Notes: a model not told the origin generated them from the letters alone. Positions 12,005-24,795 are shown, numbered from the stretch's first letter. The stretch: DNA of 64,000 nucleotides from Diadema setosum (GCF_964275005.1 NC_092686.1:44204333-44268332), one strand, 5' to 3'. Program-made: numbers and translations.

Positions 12005-12359
12005 TGCCTCTGACAAAGATATTGCTGCTGCCCTGGCCTGGGATCAAATCATATGCTTTATAAGCCTTTTAAGCCTTTGGCTTGACTTATTAGACCACTT
12101 ATTGTAATGGCCAAACTCTAATAATGACTCACCAAGAGTTTGGGAAGTCGGTGAGAAGTGGAGAGGTATCCCGCCACACCATTTTCTTTTTCTTTTCTTT
12201 TTTCTTTTTTTTTACTCCACTGGCTGGCTTGCCACTTTACTTGTTGATGTTGGGGGGGGGGGGGGAGGCATTCCTCTGAAAAGTAATGAATTTTCAAAGA
12301 TGTGAGTTATAAATTTTCAATTTTAAAGTTTCAATGTTGCCATCTCTGTCTGAATTAGA

Positions 12360-12795
12360 AGTCTACTTCAGTTTGTGACACGGTCTGGAGGTGATGTCAT
12401 AAACCCACTTGATTATGAAGTTATTGACAACAATGTAGATCTACAAGTGTATATCAAAAGAAGATATGAAGAGAATTCCACACAAAAAAAGAAGTGAAAA
12501 TTACACATTCCCTGTACTTGTGAACACTGATATTGTTAAGGGTAATGTTGTTTCCCCTTTGCCTGCTGGAAAAGTGAAAATGTGCTGAATTTTTGTTATA
12601 TTCTTGTTAATACGTGGCATTACCAAATGTTGTAGCCTTATTCTCATCCATCAATGATGGCACCAAATCTTTAAGAATTCCAAACTTTTTAACAGACTGT
12701 CTGATTTTCTCAAACTTCCCCGATCATGCGTTCTACTTATATTGATGCACTCCCTCAATCCACATAGTTTGGGTTTCATTCTCCTTCAAGTTAGC
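12360..12795. repeat. Decayed relative of the AAAGGACAAGTTCACC MITE family
   Basis: Shares blocks with the clearer copy at 29860-30225 (TTAAGGGTA..., AAAAGTGAA..., GAATTTTTGTTATATTCTTG, then CAATCCACA and GGGTTTCATTCTCCTT near the right end). No clean termini remain. Confidence 0.4.
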
Positions 12796-13278
12796 GAGAT
12801 GTATCAGGATTCAATACGTTGCTGACGAAATGATGCAGATGCAGATAGATGTAGATATTATCAATAATATTGAACTTTGATAATATTTTGAATTTGTTGC
12901 CCAAGTATATGTAAAAATCATTTATTATTTTCTATTGAGTAGACCTCATTGAGTTCAAACTATACTGAAATATCAGTTAGATTTGGATGGAGGAAGCAGT
13001 CCAGTTAAAATTATCTTCAGACAAATTTGCAATGCAGAGTCCAGGAGTAGCATTGTCTTGTTTCAAGTGAACGTTGAGAAAGTGTTTCAAGTGGCATGGA
13101 ATCAATTGCCAAAAATCCATTTCTTTCTCTTTCTTCAGGTACAACCATCCATATGCAACAGGAATCCAGCCAGTGCAAGTACCTGTAGGTGCTTAACCCA
13201 GTGATGCGAGATCTAGTGTGAAGTCTTCATCGGCCAGCGAACATCTCAACTTCAATGTCATTTCAACACATTGTTGCC

Positions 13279-16200
13279 ATGGCAAATACATACCTGCAGC
13301 GATATACTGGTAAGAAAGATAATGCTTCTAAGCTCCTAAGCAACAATCTTTAAATGCAGGTCTTTTAGTCACGAACTTCAAATATTATAAGCCATTAAAA
13401 AAGTGTTTACAAGTAAAAGGAATATCAGACATTCTTTGGGAAACTAAAGGGCCCGAATTCACGAAGGTGGTACAAATTAAACCATGGTTTAAACCATGGA
13501 CAAAACCATGGAGCGCCAAGTGTCGCACGGAATATTTCGTTACGAAATCAGTCATTTCGTCGACAAAATGACTGTTTTGGTAAACGAAATTATCATTTCG
13601 TGGACAAAATGTTCATTTAGTTACAAAATATTGTCATTTCGTTACAAAATAGTCATTTCATCGACGAAATTACTTATTTCGTAACGAAATGTTCCATGGG
13701 ACACTTGGCGCTCCATGGTTTTTGTCCATGGTTTAAACCATGGTTTCATTTGTACCACCTTCGTGAATTCCGGCCAAAATGTCTTTATTGTACTATACAG
13801 TGTGTCCCCAAAAAAATTACAATCAGATTTTTGCATTGATAACACCAAATATGATTAAACTGTCTAAATGCTACTTCAAGGTCTTAAAATATAACATCTT
13901 ACTACTTAGCTCAATTTTGTAGAAAACCCCATTCAATTTGGTTAAGCGGTCACAGAGAAAGGTGGATTGTTGTAAAGCATGTCATGAGTCTGATTCTTGT
14001 AAGTTAAGCACTTCGATGCTCTTGTGTGTGAATACAAGGGACAAAACTTGGAGGGAAGAGATTCATGACATCCTCTACAAAATTCCTCATTTCTCTTTGA
14101 CCACTGAAGCAAATCGAATGGGGTTTTCTTTAAGATGTGGGCAATGAGTTATAGTTTCATACCCTGAATTTGTATTTAGATTGATATCCTATGTTTAAAG
14201 ATATCATTGTGGAGCTCCCGTTGTAATTTTTTTTTGGGGGGGACATACAGTATATTATGCAAGTTAAAGACATGTTTCAATATTTTACTGCATGCAGCAA
14301 GTTAAGATTTCTATGACAGTGGTACGGTACTGACAAGACTTGCAGGATACCATGTTTACCAGCCTGAACTGAAATTCAGTTGTTGTTTTTTTCATGTTTC
14401 AGTAATAATGCTCATCTGATTTTACACATGATATTATATAATTCAATGCAATTTTGATACTCTTCATCGTCCTGTACGAATAATTCTTCTTGTATCTGTA
14501 ATAATCAAGATGCAATGCTTTTCCCCAATGCTTTTCTTCAATCCCTTTCCTCCCTACCCCCTTCTCCCATGATCCAGCTGTTGTCTTTTAAATAAATAAT
14601 TGTGTGGTTAGAACAGACTAAATCATGATCACCTTTTCTGGCTCTGTCATTGGCTCGTTCTTTGCCCTGCCCCTCCCTCTCCCAGTAGACTTTCCACTCT
14701 CACTGTCATGATCGATTTGTAGTGACCCCATGAAAATACTGTAAACCATAATATTTTCGCAGCATGAAATTTGCGCGAATTGGAGCCGACAGCCTTTTAT
14801 GTGGCATGAAATTTTTGCGAGTTGCCTCTAAACATGCAATGCATGTAGTGTAATTTTTAATTGCATTTTAATTTCGTGAATCTTGGCTCTTGAGAAATTT
14901 GCGAAATTTAAATGCACGCGAACATTCCTCATTTTACAATTATATGCAAATTTTGTGACCTGGGTGCAATTGACATGTGCAAGCAGAGAATCAGTGTGCC
15001 AATTCTTTCAGTCAGTCCCTTAGATGTCTGCCAGTGTTGGCATACCAGATAGAAACAACTGAGGAGCCATTGGCCAAAATTCACAAAGGTAGTTTAAATG
15101 CATGCATTCCATGGATTATGTAAATTTTGACCATGTACATGTGCAGACATTTTGTGTATCCAGTATGCCAACAGACATCAAATAATGAACACACATACTG
15201 ACTAGCGCTTGTGAAAGGTATGCCTGTGTTGCACTTGTTTTAGTCTGTCAATTACACTTAAACTATGGATTTGATTTAATTCAGGCCTCTGTGACTCAGT
15301 GGATATGACCATGGTCTTATAATCAGTAGGTCCTTGGTTCAAGTCCCCTGGCAGCAGTAAATATCCCTCTAGGTAAACACTTTCTCTTCATCACTTAGTC
15401 CTGTTGAGGGAACTTAGAGCAGCTCGTCACTGTCATGGATGCTTTCTCATAGTAGGCATGCCATAGAGGATAGCCAACCACACATGTTGGGCAACAAGGC
15501 CAATAGAGTTGTCGTGGCTGGATTTAAATAAAAATTAGGGGGAATGAGGAGTTTACTGACATTGTCACAATATTTGTAGGTTTTAATCTCTCCTCTTGAT
15601 AAGAACTGACAGAATTTCTGAGTAGAGCATTTGACTGATAAACATTTTTGTTTCCTGCACTTCTCTGCTGTGTGGCTGCGTGCTGAGGAGACGCATTTCT
15701 CGGTCAGGATCGCAGTGAGCTCCACGCAGCAGCCTTCCAGGGTCAGCTAATGACCCTCTATGGCCTGATCCAGCAGGGTGCCGACGTCAACAAGAAGACA
15801 TCTGATGGGGTGACGCCCCTCCATGAGGCATGCAGTCGTGGCTTCTTCTACTGCTGCGAGCTGCTCGTTAAGCACGGTGCTGATGTGAGTACTGTCTGGT
15901 CTCTGTGTTCTATAGGTTTCTAGTGGAACGTCAGCCACCACATTTCAGTGATATTTGCAGGAAACTGTAACAAAACCCCAAAGATGCTATTTTCTTCCAA
16001 TGTGATGTTTCCTGAGGCATAGATAAATGCTGAATGCCAGTTATAGTATGTCACTTTAATTCATACCTCAGTGGTGATTGTTTGCAGTGATGTCACTCAT
16101 GTCACCTCTTTCTACTGGCTTATTTTGCATGGTAATAAATTATATTTTTCATAAAAATTGTTTATTTCAGTGTTTTGCTACACAGGCAACTAAAACAAAT

Positions 16201-19200
16201 GAAGTCAGTTCACTTCTGCATACTTCCCTGAATCCACATCTTACTTTGTTTTCTAATAATTTTCAGTAAGAAGATTAGACTGACTTATAAATACAGCACA
16301 GTATGTGTTCAATGTTGTTAAGAGACATGGTTAGTTTGGTTCAGTTCTGAACAGTAAATCTGATTTGCACTCTCTTGTTGTTTTGTATTGCATCTCGGTG
16401 ACGAAGATAGTGTTAGACACAATCCCCTGATATAATTATTCATCTAACTCATATCTTTGATAGGTGGCAGCATACAACATTGATGGCTCCACACCACTGT
16501 GCGATGCATGTTGCCATGGCAATGTGGAGATTGTCAAGTTCCTGCTGAGTAAAGGGGCTGATCCCAATCCTCCGATGGCCAGAACCAGTCCACTCCACGA
16601 AGCAGCTCTCAGAGGTAGGACAGATTTCTCTCTAGATCAGGAAGCCACTGTGTGTAATTTCACACTGGGGTTCTTTTTACAACACATGAATGCACTTGGA
16701 ATCTTACCATCATACTCTTCACGCTGGATTGGATTTTAGCTATATTAATGTTGACGATAATGTTTTTGATAATTTATATCATTGAGACTCAAAATTTTAA
16801 GTTTGTTTGTTCTTCTTTTCCATTGGCTGTGGTCATGAAGAAACACAAGCATTGAGATGTACTGCATCATGCGAACCAGTTTCTATTTTTTTTTTTAACA
16901 TGATAATAATTTTTCTTGTCAGAGACTGTGATCACTTACAATCAGTGAGACATAAATCTGCTTGCTATGGATAAAAAAAAAGCCAGGACTGATTGTTTCA
17001 AAACTGATCAAATTCTTGCTCTTCAGGTCACACAGACTGTGTCAGGGAACTAATCAAGGCAGGAAGTAAACTAGAGGTCACTGACGGGCATTATGGGACA
17101 GCTCTTCATTCGGCCTGTTACACAGGAAAGACAGAGACTGCAGAAGTGATCCTAAATGCTGGTAAGGGGCACAGAATATAGTGATGCGAAACATGGAGTC
17201 AATATTTGATGGGTCAGTTTATGATGAGTCGGGATTTAATAGGTTGGTATTTTATGGATCAGTATTAGTGGCTTTGTACAAGCCTATCTCTTGCCGGGTT
17301 GGACGACTACAGCTGGCCAACAATGTCAAACCATACATATTACTTGGAAGCTAAAAGAAACTTGTTACATTCAAAACTAGAAAAGCACTCTGAGAGTGCA
17401 GACCTCCACTAAGCAGCTACTTTCCACCGATGATCTTGCTCTTCCCAAAGAGATTTTTTTCCTCTCCACCACTGGGGAAAAGCTCTTTGGGCTCTTCCAT
17501 AGAGATCAGTGATTTCCACACCCATAAATATACATGCTGAAAAATCGCCCAATTTCCCAATAAAGAAACCTTTGTTACCTCATAAACCCTCAGCTGCGCA
17601 GCGTGCAATTATTTGCAATTATTTGCAATATGCAATTATTTGAGCGAAAGAAAATGTGTCATCTTTACATAGATAACCTTGTAATATAGAGAATTCAAAG
17701 GGCAATCATTTTTAATACTTGGGAATAAAACACTCTGTTAAAGTAAATGCCAACATATTAGAGCTGTCAGCAAATGGAAGAATGATTACAAGTTCTATTA
17801 GCTTGGATTGAAAGAGATCAAAGCTTTAGAGTTTACTTCAGTGTAGTATATCCCTCAAAGCATTGATGCAATTCCATAACCACAATCTGCACTTACTGGA
17901 TGAGGATTGAGGCATCGTTCACTTCTAAAACCCTACTCTCTTACCTCATGTTCACACCTCATTTGTCTGACTAGGAGGGAGTGCAAATGCCATCATGAAT
18001 CATACCAGTCTTCTCCATGTGGCAGTGAGTGTGAACGCATCTGACCTGGTCCAGTTGCTCCTGGACTATGGTGCCAACATTTACGCCCGCAATAATCGTG
18101 AGAAGGCACCATTCCAACTTGCCGGAATTGACAGCAAGACAATGAAAATCCTGGATGATCACATGTGTGAGTGTAAGATCCAACACAGACTGCGTAGATA
18201 GATATGTCAAATATCAATGACATAAATATGTATTTGTCTATTAAAAGTATAAATCGATAAGATACCTAGCTTGTATTTGAAGATTTTATGAGAGCAACAG
18301 AGAACTGTAGCCTAGAGAACTGTAGCCTCCCTGCTAGTCTCCAGCAATGTGGCTAAATTTGTGTGTGGATATGGCTCTGTGTTTGGAAACAGAAGGTCTA
18401 GGATTCAAATCTTGTCTTGTACATTCATCCTTGGACAAGATGTTTTGGCCCACAATGCCCCTCTTGACCCAGGTGTATATAGATGTGAACCTGGTAATGG
18501 TTGGGCAAGGATAATGGGAGAGCCCTCTGGAAAAAGTTGTGTTCATGCTGATAGGGCTGCCCTTGGTTAAAAGAACCATGATGTCTTTTGTCATTGATCT
18601 GGTTGTGAAATGGAAGGGGGTAGAATATTTAGGGTTGTGCAACCAAGTCTGTAGCAACATGTTTTATTGCATTCTGCACTATAGTGATGCTTGAATAATG
18701 TGACTTTACCCCAAAATGATGTCAAAATCAGCTCAAGACTTGACTATAAAGTTATGAGAGCCTAGCAGCTAGAAAAGAAATGTTATTCAAAGAATATTTC
18801 AAGATTGCAAATAGTGTGATTATCACAACATTCATGCTTGAGCTGAAAAAATGCCAGAAAGGTGGAGGAGAAGATACTTTCTCAATGCTAAAAGGTTAAT
18901 AATTGTGATTCGTATTACTAGACAGTACATATGGTCCTGAAATTATGGCATAATGCTTAGATTGAGTAAATCTACATGCCCCTTATTTGTTTTTGTTTGT
19001 TTGTTTTTGTTTTCATGCTTTGCTCTGCCTATAAAGCTTTGCTGTCAATTTGAATATGCTAATTTGTTGGTTTGGTTTTTTTTTTCTCTCTCTGTCATGT
19101 TTCTGTTCATCACCCCTCCTACACTCAGCTCATCCTAGGCCGCTGTCAGAACTCTGTCGGTGGAGGATCCGTCGTCTTCTCGGGCCGCAGAGACTGGACA

Positions 19201-19256
19201 AGTTGGACAAGTTGGGCCTGCCAAAGGTCATTTCAAACTATGTGCAGTTCAGGTAG
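13279..19256 (+). CDS. ASB13: ASB13-like ankyrin repeat and SOCS box protein (copy A)
   Basis: Predicted substrate receptor of a Cullin-5/Elongin B-C ubiquitin ligase. Six coding exons: 13279-13309, 15688-15884, 16464-16614, 17027-17161, 17975-18166, 19129-19256, joining in frame to 277 residues; human ASB13 has 278. The start ATG sits in GCCATGG and its exon follows a pyrimidine-rich acceptor at 13138; it encodes MANTYLQRYT plus one base, matching the phase of exon 2. About six ankyrin repeats span residues 18-230 (DRSELHAAA, GVTPLHEACSRG, IDGSTPLCDACCHG, TSPLHEAALRG, YGTALHSACYTG, TSLLHVAV). IDGSTPLCDAC is nearly identical to the same stretch of ASB13. Residues 236-277 are a SOCS box: BC-box PLSELC (L241, C245) and Cul5-box LGLPKVISNYV (about 265-274), ending NYVQFR and TAG. 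Exon 2 could instead start at 15708 (CAG then GATCGC), but the 15688 acceptor preserves phase with exon 1 and with copy B. ASB5, ASB9 and ASB11 are the nearest alternatives. Confidence 0.92.
13450..13775. mobile_element. Foldback MITE with internal mini-palindromes
   Basis: Inverted arms of about 97 bp: the left starts GGCCCGAATTCACGAAGG and the right ends with the complement of GGCCGGAATTCACGAAGG. Both contain CCATGGTTTAAACCATGG and CATGGAGCGCCAAGTGTC. The centre is a run of units of the type ATTTCGTnACGAAAT spaced about 16-20 bp. No coding capacity. It lies about 140 bp downstream of the first coding exon of ASB13-like copy A. Confidence 0.85.
13798..14250. mobile_element. Mariner/Tc1-type MITE
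   Basis: TA on both sides (13796-13797 and 14251-14252). Inverted ends CAGTGTGTCCCCAAAAAAAT and, from the right, CTGTATGTCCCCCCCAAAAA, followed in both by ATTACAA. Ends of the type TGTCCC plus an A-run are mariner-like. 453 bp, no transposase frame. It starts 22 bp after the foldback element. Confidence 0.7.
14739..14940. mobile_element. CTGTAAAAC-ended MITE, old copy
   Basis: Begins CTGTAAACCATAATATTTTC, has GGAGCCGACAGCC inside, and ends ACGCGAACATTCCTCATTTT followed by a worn ACA. Matches the intact copy at 52617-52823 over most of its length. Confidence 0.75.
15284..15420 (+). mobile_element. tRNA-derived SINE-like sequence
   Basis: A tRNA-like head: A-box-like GACTCAGTGGATATGAC, an anticodon-like CTTATAA, and B-box GGTTCAAGTCC at about 15336-15346. 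The stems are too degraded for a working tRNA. An unrelated tail follows. Confidence 0.55.
17162..17974. other. ASB13-like copy A intron, nothing recognised
   Basis: AT-rich intron without clear repeat ends or coding signature. Confidence 0.45.
18345..18565 (+). mobile_element. tRNA-derived SINE of the marine-invertebrate core type
   Basis: Weak A box near 18375, B-box-like GGATTCAAATC at 18401-18411, then TTGGACAAGATGTTTTGGCC and CCCAGGTGTATATAGATG followed by GTGAACCTGG, the conserved body of many marine-invertebrate SINEs. It lies in the last intron of copy A; any open frame across it is a by-product. Confidence 0.75.
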
Positions 19257-20820
19257 CACAAAGATTTTACTATATATTTATATCATGATCTTTGCTATTT
19301 AACATTTTGAGTTTTATCTTGAGATGCTTGCTGTCATTTTGATTGACAACTATGGGTTCAGTTCAGTGCGACTTGATTATTGTGTGTTTATTGTGAGTTA
19401 TCACATGACTTCACACATAAAGTGATGACGGGTCAGTTTCTTATAAATACAATTTACATCTGTTTGGTGACCAGGAAATGATTGTGCATGGTAAAACACA
19501 TGATTCATGTGTACTTTCTCCCTTTTGCTATTTATAAACTTCCACACTAATGCTAGGTGGGTTTTGAGTGCACTGTGGCTTGTTTTCCTTGTGGATATTT
19601 CTCTGGTAACATTATGATGGTGAATCATGAGGGATACGTCAAGAAATAGCATTCATGTTCAGCAATTCTTCCAGTGAGAAGTGAAGAGTGACAGCCATAT
19701 TGTATAGATGATGACTGGTAATTGGAAAGCATGTACTGAATGTGAAAGAGGTTTAAATGCAAAGTAAGCTAGCTTGACGGCTGGAGTAATCTTATGGAAT
19801 TTGCATTCCAGTATATCAACCCAAAGATGAAAACATTTGAATATTCACACCATCAGTCTTGCTCAAGGGTAAAGTATAGGTATGATTATGGTAAATGGCT
19901 TGCTGTCATATAGTTTTCTACCATGCTGGGATAGTGGTGATGGAGAACTATATCTGAATTGATACCTGCATAGGCCAGGGTATTTGCTGTGCAATATGCT
20001 CTTCACAAGTCTATATATTGCCTTGACAGTTCAGGTATGAGTTGTCATCTTAACTGTACAGTTGTGAACGAACACAACACTGTGCATCAATGTCATTAAT
20101 ACACATTGCGAATCAATCGTTTGTAGTTTATTGCTGCGTAAAAGTTATCATTATGATGAATATTATCAGCTAGGGAGATCAAAATGAACAATTTTTTACT
20201 ACTTTTTTGCCAATTGATCATGATTTCCTTAAAGAGGTAAACTGTCTTGTGAAGTGATGCATCACGCGTTACCCCGGGGTACCGTAGTACCCCGGGTAAC
20301 CGCGTTGTGTAGCGCCACCTCACGTCCACTCGAGGACAGCCAGAGAAAAATGCATGCACTGTGTGTGCGTGTACATAGTCATTCCCATGCCACTGCATGT
20401 TATACTATGCGTGTATGGAAGCTGCGATACCACTAGCGTGTGCTTTAGTACAGTGCAGTGCAGTGGCTAGCGCGTGCTAGCTCCAGCACCAAAATAATTT
20501 CCTCTTTTTGGCAGCCAGGGTACAACCCTTTTAAAAAAATGAATAATTCAGCAAAATGGCTGATTTTTGTTTGGTACCCAGGGATACCATTTATGTCATC
20601 AAGTATAGCTTGGTTCACTTTATAGGTTATCAATATTCAAAACTGAGATGACACGCCTATACTGAGATTGACTTCTTAATAGTAATTTTACATTGTGCCA
20701 TAGTTGGTTCTATTCTTCTATATTTGTGGAAATGTAAGGTTGAAACCTACAACATTGAATGTTATCTCTCGAGTAAGTGATTGTCTTCCGGATGTATGAC
20801 TGACAATATCAAAAGCAATA
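19257..20820. other. 3' region of copy A and intergenic DNA
   Basis: Presumed 3' untranslated and intergenic sequence. I could not place a polyadenylation site with confidence. It holds the GC hairpin at 20265-20304; otherwise nothing recognised. Confidence 0.45.
20265..20304. repeat. GC-rich hairpin
   Basis: Arms of about 18 bp around CGTA: left GTTACCCCGGGGTAC, right GTACCCCGGGTAAC, with CGCG outside each. Could be one end of a small transposon or a stable stem. Confidence 0.7.
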
Positions 20821-20826
20821 CCTAAA

Positions 20827-21186
20827 GGGATGGTAAACCATTGGTTGAGGTGAAAATTCAGCTTTTAAATTTTTGCAAGATACTTAGAAACCACTTTAGA
20901 AAAAAATTAAAAAGCATACAATTCTAGGAGGAATTCAAAGTACATTTGATGAAAATCTGTTTTGAAATGGCTGAAATATTCACAACAAAGTAAAAAAAGC
21001 ACTCTTGATAGAAGGTGGGTCCCACCTTTTAGATTATTAAGATCACTTTATTTTGGATATCTCAGCCATTTCAGAACCAATTTTCATCAAATAAAATTTG
21101 AATTGCTCTTAGAATTATATGCTAAAGAATTCATCATCAGAAAAAGTTGGAAACCTCAATCTCATCTCAACCAAAACTGTACCATA
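20827..21186. mobile_element. AAAGGGA-ended MITE, copy 1
   Basis: Starts AAGGGATGGTAAACCATTGG and is an imperfect palindrome: AGGAATTCAAAGTACATTTG with GATGAAAATCTGTTTTGAAA on the left, their inverse TTTTCATCAAATAAAATTTG on the right, and a right end ACCAAAACTGTACCATA. Sister copies at 49937-50333 and 58967-59401. Confidence 0.7.
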
Positions 21187-21360
21187 CGTCTTGAAATCAT
21201 TTGTTGACCACCCATTGCACATTAATTTGGGTTATTTCTGCCATTTTGTTTGTTTTGTGGTGAAACCTACCTCATCACCTAACAAATTGAATATGATAGA
21301 TGGGCCATGACAGTGTATGATTCAAATTTGTTGTGATTCACTGAACAATACTTTCATATC

Positions 21361-22125
21361 ATATGTGACCCGCTACAACAAAAAGGTCCTAAAGTCGCGC
21401 ACGGTCGAAGCCGTGAAAATCGAGTTTGAAGTCAAAGCATCATAATTGGTCAAAACTTAGGATTTTCTGATTTTGACATATTATTGGAGTCTGACATGTC
21501 TTCTATCATCTGTCGAAATTTTGAAGCAAAATGATGAAAGGAAAGACCAAAAAAATAGCGTTTTTCTGGGCCATGTTTTTGGCGTTTCAACCAAGCAGAA
21601 ACCGGTTCGAAAATTTGGATTGAGCGCCACAGATAGGCTCCGCCCCTAACAACGACCGGAGTGATCTCATTGGTCAGTTTGCTGCTTGCCGCTAACCGAA
21701 GCGTGAAGCTCGCACACTGCCAAGTCGACTGGTGCGTGCGGGCGGGGTGCGCTATGCCCAGCTGCTTCTCCTGCATCCTGGTCACTGATTGGTCGGTGAG
21801 GAGACCGCCGACACTGTGCTTGAATGAGCATTTCGGGGGTTGCTAGGGTTTACCTTTTATTGCCCGGAGGTGAAAATTGACTAGCGTGACCCTTGATCGC
21901 GATTGCGTCACAAGGAAAACTTTTAGGGCACTTTTCTCGAAACAGTGATTTCCCATACGTCTCAACATGCTCTCTTTTAAACATCGATATCTCCGCAGCC
22001 GATTATTTTCATAAGATGTGTTATATCAATTTAAAGCAGAAAGATTAGGGAATTTTGTCATGCAATTTTCAAATAATCAACCTCACCCGACTTTAGGATC
22101 ATTTTGTTGTAGCGGGTCACATATG
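21361..22125. mobile_element. Non-autonomous DNA transposon, GTGACCCGCTACAAC ends
   Basis: Left ATATGTGACCCGCTACAACA and, inverted at the right, the same start, continuing as CCTAAAGTCG in both. About 765 bp. The interior (21600-21860) is GC-rich and carries ATTGGTC/ATTGGTCG motifs and GGGCGGGG, unlike the AT-rich outer parts. No transposase frame. Confidence 0.8.
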
Positions 22126-23041
22126 GCTTTATTGCTAGACTCTACATACTATTCTAATATGACATTATACATACTGTTGGAAGTCTTGAATAAATATGTT
22201 CTATTAGTTTAATGATTTCATATTGCAGTGTCTAGAACATTGATGTTCAATTCTGATACACCTGTGTGGCAATTTGCATATGTGCAGAACCAAACAAATC
22301 CAAGCATCATGAGTTGTGGGATTGAAATTATGATGGGGGATGACTTCAGAAGACTTATAGAACCCATGAAAGTTGAGGTTGAACAGATTTTGTGGTAGAG
22401 TTGAGCCTGTACAAAACAGAGTTTAGATACCACACCAATGTCATTTATCAGTGAGATCTAGAAATTAGAATTACTTGTCTTCTCTATCCAAAATCCTATA
22501 CACCCAATGCTGTATAATTATTCACTTTTAAAAGGTATTTGATTCAGTGTGAAGAAAGTGGCAGAGACACCATTGATCACAGGTCTACAAGAATAAATTC
22601 TTTCCTTTTTAACCGTTTTTACCCTGAAAGTTTATGCTCTTAACTCTGGACCTGAATATTAAGTACAGGCTGTATATCAAATTCTTGATCAAATATTGTC
22701 AGTCTTGATAAAGGCCTCTGCATAGCAGCCGTTTGTCTTGCACAATTATGCTTTCATCATTTGTACCCCCTTGTCTCTACATGCTATGAGTAGAGAATGA
22801 CTTGTATTCACAATATCAAAGGTCATTCATTACATTAATATATTAATTATTTTGCAATGGTGAGGATAAAGCAGTACATATCTAGTTTCTTTCTACAATT
22901 GTATTGAAACAAAGTATGTGATATTTATATGTGTGTAATAGAGAATGATTTTGAACACAAATAATTTGATAATTGCATCTTGATTGGAGTATTTCATGTG
23001 TGTGTGTGTGTGTTGGTAGCCTTCAAAAATGAGTCATGCAC
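22126..23041. other. Intergenic, unremarkable
   Basis: AT-rich sequence with a short (GT)n run near 23000; no feature recognised. Confidence 0.45.
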
Positions 23042-23596
23042 TTAAAGGACAAGTTCACCTTCATGAACATAAGGATTAAGAGAATGCAGCAATATTAGTA
23101 GAACACATCAGTGAAAGTTTGAGGAAAATTGGACAATCGATGCAAAAGTTATGAATTTGTAAAACTTCTGTGTTGGAACCGCTGGATGAGGAGGCTACTA
23201 AGGCTCATGATGTCATATGAGTACAACAGTATAAAGAAAATGTAAAGAAAATTCAACATATTTTCACTTTTTTCGCATAATAAAAGAGCACTTGACTTGC
23301 CTTTCTAAAGGCAATGGGAATAATATTACCGATAACATATGTCAGTAATGTGTCAAGGGAATGTGTACTTTTTTCAAAAGATGAAATTTTGTGAAATTCT
23401 CTTCATCTTTTCCTCATATTGTTGTACGCATGTGACATCATACACTGCAGTAGTCTTCTCATCCAGCGGTGACTGCACAAACATTTCAAAAATTCATAAC
23501 TGTTGAACGGATTGTCCAATTTTCCTCAAACTTTCAATGATGTGTTCTTGCTACATTATCTCAATCCTTATTAATGAAGGTGAACTTGTCCTTTAA
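23042..23596. mobile_element. AAAGGACAAGTTCACC-type MITE, intact
   Basis: Inverted ends: left TTAAAGGACAAGTTCACCTT, right AAGGTGAACTTGTCCTTTAA. About 36-bp terminal repeats with inner matches (AAACTTTCA..., ATTTTCCTCAAACTTTCA and inverse). 555 bp, non-coding. The border reads as TTAA or TA, so the superfamily is open. Related partial copy at 29860-30225. Confidence 0.8.
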
Positions 23597-23920
23597 TACA
23601 CTCTCAATACCCTCAATACTGTGTCCAACCAACGCAATACTGTACTCTCAAAATGCACACACTTTTTCATAACTCTTCACTTGTTCCACCCATCATGTCC
23701 TTTAACAAAACCTGTATTTAGGAGAACTGAGGACCACATGTCATGAGTTGAACAAAATGAGTTTTATTTGTAAGACAAGAAACAATTACTTAAAAAGGAT
23801 ATTGCATCTATGATAAAATAGACAGAACATACTATTTGACATTTACTACGCCTGATTTCTACATATCAAGTCCTACAATATATTCTACTATATGTACAGG
23901 TCAACAGTAACATATACATG

Positions 23921-24305
23921 TACTGTAGATGCTGAATATTTCATGAGATTCTATTTTCACAAATTTCACAAGTCAAAAATATCTCTTATTCTGCAAATTT
24001 AACAACTCATCAAAATATCCTGCTCAGGCTACTCAAGTGCAAAGTGTGAGAGCGATGTAAATGCCCTATATTTAGCGAGTCTTATTTTTTATTTAATTTT
24101 TTTTTTTTTGTGAATCAGGACTTCCCGACGATTTCGCGAGTGGTTAAGTTCACGATCATGGAGTACAGTGCTGAGTGGAGAAATGTATGCATGCACATCG
24201 GGATCACAGTCAATATTTTCGTGTCTTTGAATTTGAGAATAGCACCCGACTCGCAATTAAATTCGTGAAAATAAAAACTTTACGAAATATTTAGTGTATT
24301 CAGTA
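23921..24305. mobile_element. TACTG-ended MITE, degraded
   Basis: Left TACTGTAGATGCTGAATATT with CTATTTTCACAAATT; right, inverted, TACTGAATACACTAAATATT with TATTTTCACGAATT. About 45-bp imperfect ends. Non-coding. Confidence 0.6.
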
Positions 24306-24654
24306 ACATGGGTACATTTGTAGGCAGCAGCTGCCTGTTTTGTACATGTAGTTGTGTTCAATGCAAACAAATGAGGTTCAAATGTTTTGATCCTCAAGAA
24401 TTTTATTGAACAATGACTGATAGATTATATATTAGTAACAAAACTGCCTACCCATATGAATAACCCCAACCCATACAATATCTGTTAGCTGTTACAAAAA
24501 GTAGATATAAAAATAATTTTTAAAAGTCAAGTCTAACACTAATCAACAGCTACTAAAATAACATGATTCCTTTGAACATGGTTACTGTTTACTTGCATTG
24601 CTCCTATGACAATGCAATTAATTTTGAAAATAGTCTGTGAACATCTGGACCCCA

Positions 24655-24795
24655 TTTTACAAATAGTTGCTATGATGGCAACTCTTGCTGGAATGGCAAT
24701 TACATTGTCACCATGGTAACAAGAATCCAGCCTCCTGATTGGCTGTTGCAATGGGACGTTGCTATCCTAACATCTGTGATTACATGGGACCATGT
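24655..24795. repeat. Possible small MITE
   Basis: Left GGACCCCATTTTACAAATAG, right TGTGATTACATGGGACC; the two are only loosely inverse, with GTTGCTAT/ATAGCAAC inside. Weak. Confidence 0.3.

Noticed and set aside
20265-20304. GC hairpin as a transcription terminator
   Set aside because: Intrinsic hairpin terminators are bacterial; this is eukaryotic DNA, and no T-run follows.
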